From NCBI RefSeq assembly GCF_030913365.1, contig NZ_CP133160.1, forward strand, positions 2,456,001 to 2,520,000: 64,000 nucleotides of DNA. Reading direction: 5' to 3'. Position 1 is the stretch's first letter; each line of letters begins with the position of its first letter. This stretch comes from Stenotrophomonas sp. 24(2023) (GTDB lineage: Bacteria > Pseudomonadota > Gammaproteobacteria > Xanthomonadales > Xanthomonadaceae). This document shows positions 18,421 through 26,758 of the stretch, piece after piece. The notes under the pieces were generated by a model that did not search any database, was not told the DNA's origin, and was given only the letters and a program-made list of their open reading frames with translations. The position numbers were made by a program, and so were the translations under genes.

Positions 18421-20544
18421 TCAGTGCCTGCGGGCGAAAGGATAGTCCGCAGGCCCCGGTGATGCCGGGGCGCCCTCCACCTGGGCGGTGTCCACGATCC
18501 GGTAACCGGCGGTGGTGATCACCGCGCCGGTGGCGCGCTCGATGGCGTGGGCCAGGGTGCCGTCGATCTGGCCGGCCTCCGCTTCGAAGCTGCCAGGCAG
18601 CAGATGCGCGTCCAGCAGTGGGCGCAGCGCGGGAAGGCGCGCCCAGTACATGCTGCCGGAAGCGAATTGCCCATCCTGTGGTTGCCCGTCCAGGCCCAGC
18701 TGTGCCCACAGCCGCTCCATGCGTGCTGCGTTGCCGCCCAGGTAGTCGGCAACGGGCAGCAGATGGCCGGCAGGCGCCATCAGGCCGATGTCCGGGTGTG
18801 CCTGCAGGTGGGCCAGCGTGCGGGCGGCCTGCGCTGGGCCCAGCAGCAGGTCGACCATGTCGCGGCGCCACTGGTCGCCGTTGTCGCGGTGGGTGGAGCG
18901 TTTGGTATGCAGCTTCAGCACCAGCGATTCGTTTTCCTGCAGCAGGCGGTCGGCAGCATGCAGGAACGGCAGGATGTCGCGCCCATGGTTGTCGAAGGTC
19001 CAGACCTCGGCCGTGATGCCGCAAGCGTCGGCGATGGCCTGGACCTGGGCCTGCCGCCCGGTATCGGTGGTGATCACCAGCCGTGCCTGCAGTCCACTGG
19101 CCGCCACCGACGCCAGCAACTCCTCCAGTACGTCCAGGTACCAGGCATGAATGACGATGCAGGGACGCGTGGGGGGCGCAGGGCGGGGTGACAGCGCCTG
19201 GCGGGTTGCCTGCAGCCAGGCATGCCCCAGCCGCGCATCGGGTTCCAGCACGGCGCTTTCGGCCCACTCGTTCCACGCATTGATGAACACCAGCCGTTGC
19301 CCGCGTGGTATGGCGCGCAGGCGCCCATGCACGGTGTCGTGCAGCCAGTCGCCGTAACCGCGTGGTGAAGCATGCAGCAGCACACGCCCGCGGCCGGGGC
19401 GTCGGGCCTCGTTGTCCCAGCCGGGGTTGACGCCGGGATACAGCGGGTAGTCCGGCAGGGGCGCCGCCCGCATCTGCGCGGCCAGCTCGCGCCAGTCGCG
19501 TACGTCGCCTGCGTAATCGGGGTTGAGCAGGAACTGTGCGCTGTTCAGCTGGCGCGGCGCGGCGATGTTCGGTGGGAACTCGACGGCTGCATCGAAGCCG
19601 ATATCGCGCGGGTCAGGACGTTCGAAGCTCTGTACATAGGCCAGGTGGATCTCGCCGATGCCGTTGTCGCGGCACCAGCCCCGCCAGCGGGCGGCCGTGG
19701 CTTTCGGGTCCGGCAGCAGCTGCGGGCGGTACAGCAGCAGGACAGGGCGGCCATCGACCTTCAGGGCACGGCGGTCGCGCAGGTAATCGGCAACATGGGC
19801 AATGAAGGCCAGGTCGTCCTGCGCGCTGTGCTGCTGCCCGATCAGCACGTCCTGGTTGCGGCCATCCCAGCGCCGCGTCCAGTTCTCATTGGCCCAGCAC
19901 AGGCAGAACGGCAGCTCGATCGTGCTGTCGGCCAACCACTGGCGCAGCGGCTGTTCCATCAGCGTGCGGCCACTGAACCAGTAGAAGTAGAAGCAGAAGG
20001 CGCCGATGCCATGATCGCTGGCCAGGCGTGCCTGCTCGCGCATGACTTCGGCCACGCGCAGGTCGTAGAAGCCCAGTTCGCCCGGCAGGCGCGGCTGCGC
20101 GTGACCTTCGAACTGCGGCAGCGCCCGGCTGACGTTGCGCCATTCAGTGAAGCCCTTTCCCCACCAGGCATCGTTTTCGGCAAAGGGGTGGAACTGGGGC
20201 AGGTAGAAGGCGACAAGCGTTGCCGGCAGTGGTGCCGGCAGCGCCGCCGACACGGGCGCGGCGTACCCGATGGCCCGTTCATCGGCCCGCACCAGCACGC
20301 GTGCGCCATCGTCCGTTCCGCCGGTCCGCCCGCGCGGCGGCGGGGGGCTCCAGCCACCGATATGGTCCAGCCCACGGTTGCGCAACCGGTCGCGCAGCGC
20401 GCCGGGCATCGGCACGGCCCGGAACAGGGCCCGCAGGACCGAGAAGGCGAGTTGCCGGGCGCCGGAGGCGGCAGAGCTCATGGGCGGGACCTGGCAGGGA
20501 AGGCGCGGTGCATCATCGGGAACCAGCGACGGGACTGCGGTCAT
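18421..20544 (-). CDS. glycan-associated protein: GH99-like (WbsX) domain plus RgpF-like domain
   Basis: The protein has about 707 residues from the ATG at 20544. A shorter start at 20481 is also possible, and a longer frame would overlap alkB. The N-terminal half (about 100-430) opens with FYLPQFHPFAENDAWWGKGF and contains FCFYFYWFSGR and CWANENWTRRWDG, the signature of the GH99-like family found in O-antigen clusters. The C-terminal part (about 460-690) resembles rhamnan-synthesis RgpF proteins (LHTKRSTHRDNG, IGLMAPAGH). No signal peptide is obvious. With rmlBACD nearby, a role in assembling or trimming a rhamnose-containing glycan is likely, but whether the first domain hydrolyses or transfers sugars is not known to me. 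Confidence 0.83.
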   Translation of the reverse strand: MTAVPSLVPDDAPRLPCQVPPMSSAASGARQLAFSVLRALFRAVPMPGALRDRLRNRGLDHIGGWSPPPPRGRTGGTDDGARVLVRADERAIGYAAPVSAALPAPLPATLVAFYLPQFHPFAENDAWWGKGFTEWRNVSRALPQFEGHAQPRLPGELGFYDLRVAEVMREQARLASDHGIGAFCFYFYWFSGRTLMEQPLRQWLADSTIELPFCLCWANENWTRRWDGRNQDVLIGQQHSAQDDLAFIAHVADYLRDRRALKVDGRPVLLLYRPQLLPDPKATAARWRGWCRDNGIGEIHLAYVQSFERPDPRDIGFDAAVEFPPNIAAPRQLNSAQFLLNPDYAGDVRDWRELAAQMRAAPLPDYPLYPGVNPGWDNEARRPGRGRVLLHASPRGYGDWLHDTVHGRLRAIPRGQRLVFINAWNEWAESAVLEPDARLGHAWLQATRQALSPRPAPPTRPCIVIHAWYLDVLEELLASVAASGLQARLVITTDTGRQAQVQAIADACGITAEVWTFDNHGRDILPFLHAADRLLQENESLVLKLHTKRSTHRDNGDQWRRDMVDLLLGPAQAARTLAHLQAHPDIGLMAPAGHLLPVADYLGGNAARMERLWAQLGLDGQPQDGQFASGSMYWARLPALRPLLDAHLLPGSFEAEAGQIDGTLAHAIERATGAVITTAGYRIVDTAQVEGAPASPGPADYPFARRH

Positions 20545-20596
20545 TTTCCGGCAATCTCCGCCGCCACGGCAAACCGGCCGGGTGATACCCTGGGCC

Positions 20597-21184
20597 ATGC
20601 TGTTTCCCCACGACCTGCCCGACGCCGATGTCCGCCACCTGCCGCGCTGGCTGGCGGCGGCCGAAGCCGATGCCCTGCAGCGCGCACTGCAGGAACAGGT
20701 GGCGTGGGAAACACACCGCATCCACCTGTTCGGCCGCTGGGTCGATTCGCCGCGGCTGAGCAGCTGGATGGGCGATGCCGATGCGCATTACCGCTATTCC
20801 GGTGCTGACTTCGCACCGCACCCCTGGCCACCGGTGCTGCGTGGCGTGCGCGCACGCCTGCAGCAGGCCACCGGGGCACGTTTCAACAGCGTGCTGGCCA
20901 ACCGCTACCGCGATGGCAGCGACAGCATGGGCTGGCACAGCGATGATGAGCCCGAACTGGGCAGCGAGCCGTCGATCGCCTCGCTGAGCCTGGGGGCGGC
21001 ACGGCGTTTCCTGCTGCGCCGCCGTGACGATCCCACGCGCAAGGCCGAGTACCTGCTGGGCCATGGCGACCTGCTGGTGATGGCCGGGCAGACCCAGCGT
21101 TTCTACCAGCACGCGCTGCCGAAGATGGCGCGTGTGCAGGGGGAGCGCATCAACCTGACGTTCCGTTGGGTCCAGCCCCGTTGA
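20597..21184 (+). CDS. alpha-ketoglutarate-dependent dioxygenase, AlkB family
   Basis: A 195-residue Fe(II)/2-oxoglutarate dioxygenase. WHSDDEPELG near 110-119 gives the HxD iron ligands, QHALPK near 176 supplies the distal His, and RINLTFR near 185-191 gives the Arg that binds 2-oxoglutarate. AlkB proteins repair methylated bases in DNA or RNA, and the short form without extra domains matches the AlkB-like group rather than the ada-linked gene. The ATG at 20597 has no Shine-Dalgarno; TACCCT ends five bases before it, which could mean a leaderless transcript. It is divergent from the GH99-like gene. Confidence 0.9.
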   Translation: MLFPHDLPDADVRHLPRWLAAAEADALQRALQEQVAWETHRIHLFGRWVDSPRLSSWMGDADAHYRYSGADFAPHPWPPVLRGVRARLQQATGARFNSVLANRYRDGSDSMGWHSDDEPELGSEPSIASLSLGAARRFLLRRRDDPTRKAEYLLGHGDLLVMAGQTQRFYQHALPKMARVQGERINLTFRWVQPR

Positions 21185-21192
21185 TGCGAAGC

Positions 21193-21211
21193 CGCCGGGC
21201 CATGCCCGGCG
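21193..21211. repeat. short GC-rich palindrome in convergent gap
   Basis: CGCCGGGC and GCCCGGCG arms of 8 bp around CAT. It lies between the convergent alkB-like gene and the Mla lipoprotein gene. There is no T-run, so it is either a weak terminator or a REP-type palindrome. A similar CCATGCC-centred hairpin lies at 35384-35401. Confidence 0.4.
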
Positions 21212-21228
21212 AGGACAGCGGCCGGCGG

Positions 21229-21870
21229 TCAGCGCTTGGCCGCCACCGTGTCGTTCTGTCCACTCAGCAGCGTCCAGCCGACCACATCCTGGGTGAGCTG
21301 CTGCAGGCCGGCCTGGAAGGCGTTGGCCACGGCCGGCACGTCGGTGCTGCCCACCGGCTGCTGCTGGCGGAAGGTCCGGTCGGCCACCACCCGCTGGTCG
21401 GCCACGTGGATCAGCTTGGCGTTGAGTTCGATCACCACCGTCGGCGTGGCCTGGCCCTGGTAATCGGATTCGAAGCGGCGGATGTCGGTGGTCAGCTTGT
21501 AGTCGGCACGGATGCCGGCGGCGCTGCGGGCCACGCCACGGATGCGGCCGGAATCCTCGAAGCCCCGCAGCAGGGCATCTTCCATCATGTCGGTGGCCGG
21601 CTGTGCCCAGCTGGCGCCCTTGTAGATCTCCAGCTCGTTGGGCGAAGGGCGCACGTTGATGCGCGGGCTGTCGACCATGCGCGCGGCGCTGGGCTTGGCC
21701 AGCACCAGCTGCCAGCTGGCCTGCGGCCAGCTCGGGTCCACCTTCACCTGCACGGATGGCGAATACAGGGTGACGGGATTCTTGTCGCCGCTGCCCAGGA
21801 TCGAGCAGCCGCCCAGCAGGGCGATCGTGGTGGCGGCCAGCAGCAGGCGCGGAAGGGTCATCGGGCTCAT
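21229..21870 (-). CDS. ABC-type transport auxiliary lipoprotein (Mla/Pqi-associated)
   Basis: The protein has 213 residues, with a signal sequence ending in lipobox LGGC (19-22) and acylation expected at Cys22. The body shows the ABC_trans_aux features: VTLYSP early, then RINVRPSPNELEIYKGASWAQP. Such lipoproteins accompany MCE transporters and are thought to complete the outer-membrane end of the lipid path. The ATG overlaps the mlaD stop (ATGA). It is last in mlaE-mlaF-mlaD-lipoprotein, and no separate MlaC gene is present in this cluster. Confidence 0.88.
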   Translation of the reverse strand: MSPMTLPRLLLAATTIALLGGCSILGSGDKNPVTLYSPSVQVKVDPSWPQASWQLVLAKPSAARMVDSPRINVRPSPNELEIYKGASWAQPATDMMEDALLRGFEDSGRIRGVARSAAGIRADYKLTTDIRRFESDYQGQATPTVVIELNAKLIHVADQRVVADRTFRQQQPVGSTDVPAVANAFQAGLQQLTQDVVGWTLLSGQNDTVAAKR

Positions 21871-22793
21871 TTGGGTTCGAACTCCTTCGGTGCATCGCGG
21901 CCCAGCAGGTAGCGCGCGGGGTTGTTCTCAAGGCGGTCGCTGACCCGGCGCAGGTCGCGGATCAGGCCGCGCAGTTCGGTCAGCGTCGGGCCGAGCTGGC
22001 CCAGGCCGTCGTTGGCGAAGCTGTTGATGGCCGCGCGGTTCTCGCCCAGGATCGAATCGGCGTTGCCGGCGGCCGAATCGAGCTTGCCCAGCGTGGCATC
22101 GAGCTTGTCGATGATGCCCGGCAGCTGCTGCACCAGGTTCTTGTCCAGGCGCTCGATGGTGCCGTTGGTGGTCTTCAGCGTGGTGTCCAGGCTGCGCGCG
22201 GCATCGCGCGCGCTGAGCAGCAGCGCCTGGGTGCCCTGGTCGCGGTCGGCCAGGCCGCCGCTGATGGTTTCCAGGTTGGCCAGGGTGGCGTTGATCGACG
22301 CCACGTTGCGGTCGCTGAGGATCTGGTCCATGCGCTCGACGATGCGGTTGGCCACGTCGGTGATGTTCTGCAGCGCCGAGGGCGTGGTCGGGATGATCGG
22401 GGCCGGGTCCTTGTTGACCGTGGTCAGCGTCGGCGCCTGCGGCGTGCCGCCACTGAGCTGGATGATCGACGGGCCGGTCAGGCTGGTGATGGCCAGCTTG
22501 GCGCGGGTATCGGTCTTGACCGGGGTATTGGAGTTCAGGCGGATGCGCGCGACCACCTGGCGCGGGTCATCCGGCACCAGGTTCAGCTCGGTGATCGAGC
22601 CCACTGCAATGCCGTTGTACTGCACCGGGCTGCCCACCGTCAGGCCGGTGACCGCTTCGCGGAACACCACGCGGTATTCCTGCCAGGTGCGGTCGGAGGA
22701 GTACTTGGCCGCCCACAGGCCGAAGGCCAGCAGGGCCAGGCCGGTGACCAGGGTGAACGCGCCGATCAGCACGTAGTTCGCTTTGGTTTCCAT
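21867..22793 (-). CDS. mlaD: MCE-domain substrate-binding protein, MlaD family
   Basis: A 308-residue protein with one N-terminal membrane helix (about 7-25), a single MCE domain (about 38-115, containing VGSPVQYNGIAVGSI) and a long helical C-terminal part (about 150-295) rich in heptad-like Leu/Ile. MlaD hexamers sit on the inner-membrane permease and bind phospholipid. It is longer than E. coli MlaD (about 180 residues), as in the group where an extended helical tail may span the periplasm. It lies directly after the ATPase and before the lipoprotein. Confidence 0.92.
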   Translation of the reverse strand: METKANYVLIGAFTLVTGLALLAFGLWAAKYSSDRTWQEYRVVFREAVTGLTVGSPVQYNGIAVGSITELNLVPDDPRQVVARIRLNSNTPVKTDTRAKLAITSLTGPSIIQLSGGTPQAPTLTTVNKDPAPIIPTTPSALQNITDVANRIVERMDQILSDRNVASINATLANLETISGGLADRDQGTQALLLSARDAARSLDTTLKTTNGTIERLDKNLVQQLPGIIDKLDATLGKLDSAAGNADSILGENRAAINSFANDGLGQLGPTLTELRGLIRDLRRVSDRLENNPARYLLGRDAPKEFEPK

Positions 22794-22796
22794 TGC

Positions 22797-23606
22797 TCAG
22801 GCACTCTCGGTCTGTTCGCCGCGCGCGGCACGCGCACGGGGGCCGTGGAAGTATTCCTGGATCCACGGGTGGTCCAGTCGTTCGATCTCGCGCAGCGGCG
22901 CATTGGCGATCACCTTGCGGTCGGCCAGCACCGCCACCCGGTCGCAGATCGCATACAGCGTGTCCAGGTCGTGGGTGATCAGGAACACGGTCAGCCCCAG
23001 TGCTTCCTGCAGGGTCTTGATCAGGCGGTCGAAGGCGGCCGCGCCGATCGGGTCCAGGCCGGCGGTGGGTTCGTCCAGGAACAGCAGCGGCGGGTCCAGC
23101 GCCAGCGCGCGCGCCAGCCCGGCGCGCTTGCGCATGCCGCCGGACAGCTGCGAAGGCAGCTTGTCGATGGCATCGGCGGGCAGGCCGGCCAGCTTGACCT
23201 TCAGCAGGGCCAGTTCGTAATGCCAGCGCTCGGGCAGCTCGCGGTGGTGTTCCTTCAGCGGCACCTGCACGTTCTCGCCCACGCTCAGCGAGGAGAACAG
23301 CGCGCCGTCCTGGAACAGCACGCCGGTGTTGCGCTCGATGTGCAGCCGGCTCTCGGCGTCGGCGGCGCGGGCATCACGGCCGAGTACCTCGATCTGCCCT
23401 TCGTCGGGCGTGCGCAGGCCCAGGATCGAACGCATCAGCACCGATTTGCCGGTGCCCGAACCGCCGACCACGCCGAGGATCTCGCCACGGCGCACGTCCA
23501 GGTCCAGCCCTTCGTGCACGGTCTGGCTGCCGAAGCGGTTGACCAGGCCGCGTACGCGGATGGCCAGGTTGCGCTCGTCGTCGGTGGAAACAGGGGTCTC
23601 GTTCAT
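22797..23606 (-). CDS. mlaF: Mla-type ABC transporter ATP-binding protein
   Basis: A 269-residue ATPase with Walker A GGSGTGKS at 48-55, ABC signature LSGGMRKRAGLARAL, Walker B LLFLDEPTAGLDP, and a switch His in FLITHDLD. The MRKRAGLARA wording of the signature is characteristic of the MlaF group. It energises lipid movement through the permease encoded just upstream (2-nt gap) and the MCE protein downstream (3-nt gap). The ATG at 23606 follows the permease stop; longer in-frame extensions lie inside the permease gene. Confidence 0.95.
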   Translation of the reverse strand: MNETPVSTDDERNLAIRVRGLVNRFGSQTVHEGLDLDVRRGEILGVVGGSGTGKSVLMRSILGLRTPDEGQIEVLGRDARAADAESRLHIERNTGVLFQDGALFSSLSVGENVQVPLKEHHRELPERWHYELALLKVKLAGLPADAIDKLPSQLSGGMRKRAGLARALALDPPLLFLDEPTAGLDPIGAAAFDRLIKTLQEALGLTVFLITHDLDTLYAICDRVAVLADRKVIANAPLREIERLDHPWIQEYFHGPRARAARGEQTESA

Positions 23607-23608
23607 GC

Positions 23609-24730
23609 TCACCAGTCCATATGCATGAACCACAACGCCGCGAAGGCGTCGATGATGATGACCAGCGAGATGGTCTGCACCACGCTGGAGGTCGTGCGCT
23701 CGCCCACCGACTGCGCGGTGCCGGTGACCTTCAGGCCCTCCAGGCAGCCGATCAGCCCGATCACCAGCGCGAACACCGGTGCCTTGGACAGGCCCACCAG
23801 CATGTGCCGCACTTCCATGGTGTCGTGCATGCGCGCGATGTACATCTGCGGCGGGATGTCCAGGTCGAACGCGCCGACGGTGATGCCGCCGGCCAGGCCG
23901 GCCACCATCGCGATGAAGGTCAGCAGGGGCAGGGTGACCAGCAGCGCCACCAGCCGTGGCAGCACCAGCAGGTCCATCGGGTCCAGGCCGAGGGTCTTCA
24001 TCGCATCGATTTCCTCGCGTGCCTTCATCGCGCCGATCTGCGCGGTGAACGCACTTGCGGTGCGGCCGGCCAGCACGATGGCGGTCAGCAGCACGGCGAA
24101 CTCGCGCAGGAAAGCGATGTTGACCAGTTCGACCACGTAGATCTCCGCACCGAAGTCGCGCAGGATGGTCGAGCCGAGGAAGGCGATCACCGCACCGACC
24201 AGGTAGGACAGCAGGGCCACCAGCGGGACCGCATCCAGCCCGACCTGCTCCATCTGGTGCACGGTGGCGGTCATCCGGAAGCGGCGCGGTTGCTTGATCA
24301 GCCGCGCGCCCTTGACCAGGGCCTCGCCCAGGAAGCTGGCCAGGGCCACGATGTTGTGGCCGGTGCCGTGCATGCTGATGCCCAGCCGCTCCAGGGCGGC
24401 CAGCACGCCGAAGTCGCGCTTGGGCTTGGGGCGGTCGTCGGCAACTTCTTCGATCGTGCACACCAGCGCCTGGTGTTCTTCGCGGAAACGCAGCGCATCC
24501 TCGCCCAGGTCGGCGCGGTGGGCGACGCGCAGCACCTGCAGCACGCCGGCCGAGTCGAGCTGGTCGATGCCGGTGGCGTCGATGCTGGTCAGCCGTTCGG
24601 GGGCGCCACGCAGCACCTCCGCCGCCGCCAGGGCGGTGCGCAGGGTCCAATGCCCGGACAGCCGGATCAGCCCGGGGTCCTGTGCATCGCGTTCAAGCTG
24701 GGGGGCGTGGGGTGGGGTCATGGTTGCCAT
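23609..24730 (-). CDS. mlaE: Mla-type ABC permease with N-terminal STAS domain
   Basis: A 373-residue protein. The first 95 or so residues look like a STAS domain (DATGIDQLDSAGVLQVLR near 51-68), the role played in E. coli by the separate protein MlaB. The permease domain follows (about 115-373) with the family block REEIDAMKTLGLDPMDLLV and five to six hydrophobic segments. Fusion of STAS and permease is known in several proteobacteria, so MlaB is unlikely to be encoded separately here. It is the first gene of the four-gene lipid-transport unit and is divergent from the ThrE-type exporter. Confidence 0.92.
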   Translation of the reverse strand: MATMTPPHAPQLERDAQDPGLIRLSGHWTLRTALAAAEVLRGAPERLTSIDATGIDQLDSAGVLQVLRVAHRADLGEDALRFREEHQALVCTIEEVADDRPKPKRDFGVLAALERLGISMHGTGHNIVALASFLGEALVKGARLIKQPRRFRMTATVHQMEQVGLDAVPLVALLSYLVGAVIAFLGSTILRDFGAEIYVVELVNIAFLREFAVLLTAIVLAGRTASAFTAQIGAMKAREEIDAMKTLGLDPMDLLVLPRLVALLVTLPLLTFIAMVAGLAGGITVGAFDLDIPPQMYIARMHDTMEVRHMLVGLSKAPVFALVIGLIGCLEGLKVTGTAQSVGERTTSSVVQTISLVIIIDAFAALWFMHMDW

Positions 24731-24824
24731 CCGGTCGGCAGCATACCTGCAATCGATGAAAAGCCGTGATCACGGGTGCAGGGGACTAGCCTGCGGGGCG
24801 GGATATCAGGTGATACTACGGCGC

Positions 24825-26084
24825 ATGTCCGCCGATGCTCACACGATCGCCACGCCCCAGGCCACCTACGCGCAGCGCGTGGCCTTCGTTTCCGAAATCG
24901 CCGGGCGCCTGCACAGCTATGGCACCACCGCCCAGCGCCTGGAGGCGGCCGTGGTGGCGCTGGCCCAGCAGCTGGACCTGGACTGTGAACCGTGGTCGAA
25001 CCCGACCGGCATCATCCTCAGCTTCAGCGACCCGGCGCGTGCGATCGGCTCCAGCGACATCACCCGGGTGATCCGCCTGGCGCCCGGGGAAAACGACCTG
25101 CACAAACTCAGCGTGGCCGACCGCATCGCCGATGATGTGGCCAATGGCCGGATGAGCATTGCCCAGGGCCACACCGCACTGCGGCAACTGGACAAGGATC
25201 CGGGCCTGCGCGGCAAGCTGAAGATGATTCTGTCGTTCAGCCTGGGCGCGGCCGGCGTGGCCGGGCTGTGGAAACTGCCCTGGCTGGATATCGCCACCGC
25301 AGGCGTGATCGGGCTGCTGATCGGCCTGCTCAGCCTGGTCACCGCCGCGCGCCCGGCCACCCGCGAGGCCAGCGAGGCACTGGCCGCGCTGCTGGCCGGC
25401 CTGGTGGCCACCGTGGTGGCCAGCTTCATCGGCGCGCTCAATCTCAATACGGTGGTGATCGCCTCGCTGGTGGTGCTGCTGCCGGGCATGTCGCTGACCA
25501 ATGCGGTGAACGAACTGGCCAGCCAGCATTGGGTCTCGGGCACCGCGCGCGTGGCCGGTGCGCTGACCACCATCATGAAGCTCACCGTCGGCGCGATGAT
25601 CGCGGTGACCCTGGCCGACATCCTCGGCCTGGAACCGATGGTGCGCGCGTCACGGCCGCAGGGGGCGTGGGTGGAGTGGACCTCGCTGCTGCTGGCGGCC
25701 TTCGCGTTCGCGATGCTGTTCAAGGCCAACCGGCGCGATTTCCCATGGGTGATCGCCGCTTCGGTGGCCGGTTATGCCATCTCCAAGTTCGGTGGCCATG
25801 CCTGGGGCGCACCGGCGGGCATCTTCCTGTCGGCGATGGTGCTGACCGCCGCCGGTAACCTGTTCGGCCGTCTCGTGCAGCGGCCCGGCGCGATCATCCG
25901 CCTGCCGGGCATCATCATGATGGTGCCCGGCAGCACCAGCCTGCGCGGCGTGCTGACCCTGGTGCAGCAGCAGGACGTCGGTGCCGGCCAGGGCGTGTTC
26001 CTGACCGTGCTCAACGTGGTGATGGCGCTGGTGGCCGGCCTGCTGTTCGGCAACCTGCTCATCCCGGCGCGCAAGACGCTGTGA
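24825..26084 (+). CDS. threonine/serine exporter, ThrE family
   Basis: A 419-residue two-domain membrane protein. The N-terminal cytoplasmic part (about 1-130) contains RLHSYGTTAQRLE, and is followed by about ten hydrophobic segments in two blocks, the layout in which YjjP-like and YjjB-like halves are joined as in Corynebacterium ThrE. It exports threonine and serine, driven by proton motive force. The ATG at 24825 has no clear ribosome-binding site; GATACT ends seven bases before it, which allows a leaderless message. It ends in a strong bidirectional hairpin shared with the H-NS family gene. Confidence 0.88.
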   Translation: MSADAHTIATPQATYAQRVAFVSEIAGRLHSYGTTAQRLEAAVVALAQQLDLDCEPWSNPTGIILSFSDPARAIGSSDITRVIRLAPGENDLHKLSVADRIADDVANGRMSIAQGHTALRQLDKDPGLRGKLKMILSFSLGAAGVAGLWKLPWLDIATAGVIGLLIGLLSLVTAARPATREASEALAALLAGLVATVVASFIGALNLNTVVIASLVVLLPGMSLTNAVNELASQHWVSGTARVAGALTTIMKLTVGAMIAVTLADILGLEPMVRASRPQGAWVEWTSLLLAAFAFAMLFKANRRDFPWVIAASVAGYAISKFGGHAWGAPAGIFLSAMVLTAAGNLFGRLVQRPGAIIRLPGIIMMVPGSTSLRGVLTLVQQQDVGAGQGVFLTVLNVVMALVAGLLFGNLLIPARKTL

Positions 26085-26113
26085 GCGGGCGCGGCCGGGG
26101 CGGACGCATGCGA

Positions 26114-26137
26114 AAACGCCGGCATCCGCCGGCGTTT
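26114..26137. terminator. bidirectional terminator between ThrE-type and H-NS family genes
   Basis: AAACGCCGG and CCGGCGTTT pair over 9 bp around CATCCG. T-rich ends face both ways, which suits two convergent genes. Confidence 0.75.
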
Positions 26138-26159
26138 CCGCTTCCTGCAGGGCCTGGTA

Positions 26160-26534
26160 TCAGGCCTTCTTGATCAGGAAATCTTCCGGCTTCTTGCCCT
26201 TGGCGGTCAGCTCGGCCATCCAGCGCGGCTGCTTGCCACGGCCGGTCCAGGTTTCCTTGGCGTTGGCCGGGTTGCGGTACTTCGGCGCGACCTTGCCCAG
26301 CTTGCGGCCGGCAGTCTTGGCCGGTGCCGCCTTGGCAACCTTGCGCGCGCGCGGTGCCGGGGCGCCGCCGAACAGTTCCTCCAGGGTATAACCCTCGGCC
26401 TTGGCCAGCTTGCTCAGCTGGGCCCGGACCTTGGCGATCGGGCGACGCTTGGCCACGATGGTCTGCTGCTTCTTGGCGGTGCGGATCAGGGCGCCAAGCT
26501 CACGCGCGGACAGACCGGTCAGATCGATGCTCAT
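26160..26534 (-). CDS. H-NS family nucleoid-associated protein
   Basis: A 124-residue basic protein. The N-terminal helical part (about 1-50) should oligomerise. An Ala/Pro/Lys-rich linker (about 57-82) leads to the C-terminal DNA-binding motif TWTGRGKQPRWM (about 95-106), the H-NS hook that reads the minor groove of AT-rich DNA. Such proteins silence acquired DNA; in Xanthomonas related proteins (Xrv) affect virulence genes. GGAG lies 9 nt before the ATG at 26534 and decides it over two TTG codons just upstream. Monocistronic, with its own promoter candidate. Confidence 0.92.
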   Translation of the reverse strand: MSIDLTGLSARELGALIRTAKKQQTIVAKRRPIAKVRAQLSKLAKAEGYTLEELFGGAPAPRARKVAKAAPAKTAGRKLGKVAPKYRNPANAKETWTGRGKQPRWMAELTAKGKKPEDFLIKKA

Positions 26535-26594
26535 CAACAATTACTCCGGAAACTAATAGGGACAGGGACGAGCCGGTCCGTGGCGTCGGCCCAC

Positions 26595-26623
26595 AGGATA
26601 AGGATGAATTATTGCCAGCACAA
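26595..26623 (-). promoter_or_regulatory. possible sigma-70 promoter of the H-NS family gene
   Basis: The minus strand gives TTGTGC (26623-26618), a 17-nt spacer and TATCCT (26600-26595). Transcription would begin near 26588, leaving a leader of about 54 nt. The region is locally AT-richer than its surroundings. Confidence 0.4.
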
Positions 26624-26718
26624 ATACCGCAGGCCATTCGCTGGCGTGCGGTCAGGCAAATGGCGGCGATTTTGGCCGGATTATGTCCAGCGGCCTGTCC
26701 ATTATTCCGCCAGGGGGT

Positions 26719-26748
26719 AAAAAAAACCGGGGCCTTGCGGCCCCGGTT
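26719..26748 (-). terminator. rho-independent terminator of proS
   Basis: A perfect 10-bp stem, AACCGGGGCC/GGCCCCGGTT, with a 4-nt loop, followed on the minus strand by eight T. It begins just after the proS stop. One of the best terminators in the window. Confidence 0.93.
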
Positions 26749-26758
26749 GTCATTCCGC

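Noticed and set aside
1..20600. Whether the polysaccharide region is a recently acquired island
   Set aside because: Base composition and codon use look like the rest of the window, and I see no integrase, insertion sequence or tRNA-associated repeat. Variation between strains is likely at the left end, but transfer cannot be shown from this sequence alone.
20545..20721. Longer start for the GH99-like protein
   Set aside because: It would run antisense through the first 125 bp of the alkB-like gene, and the added residues are Cys/Ser/Arg-rich shadow sequence.
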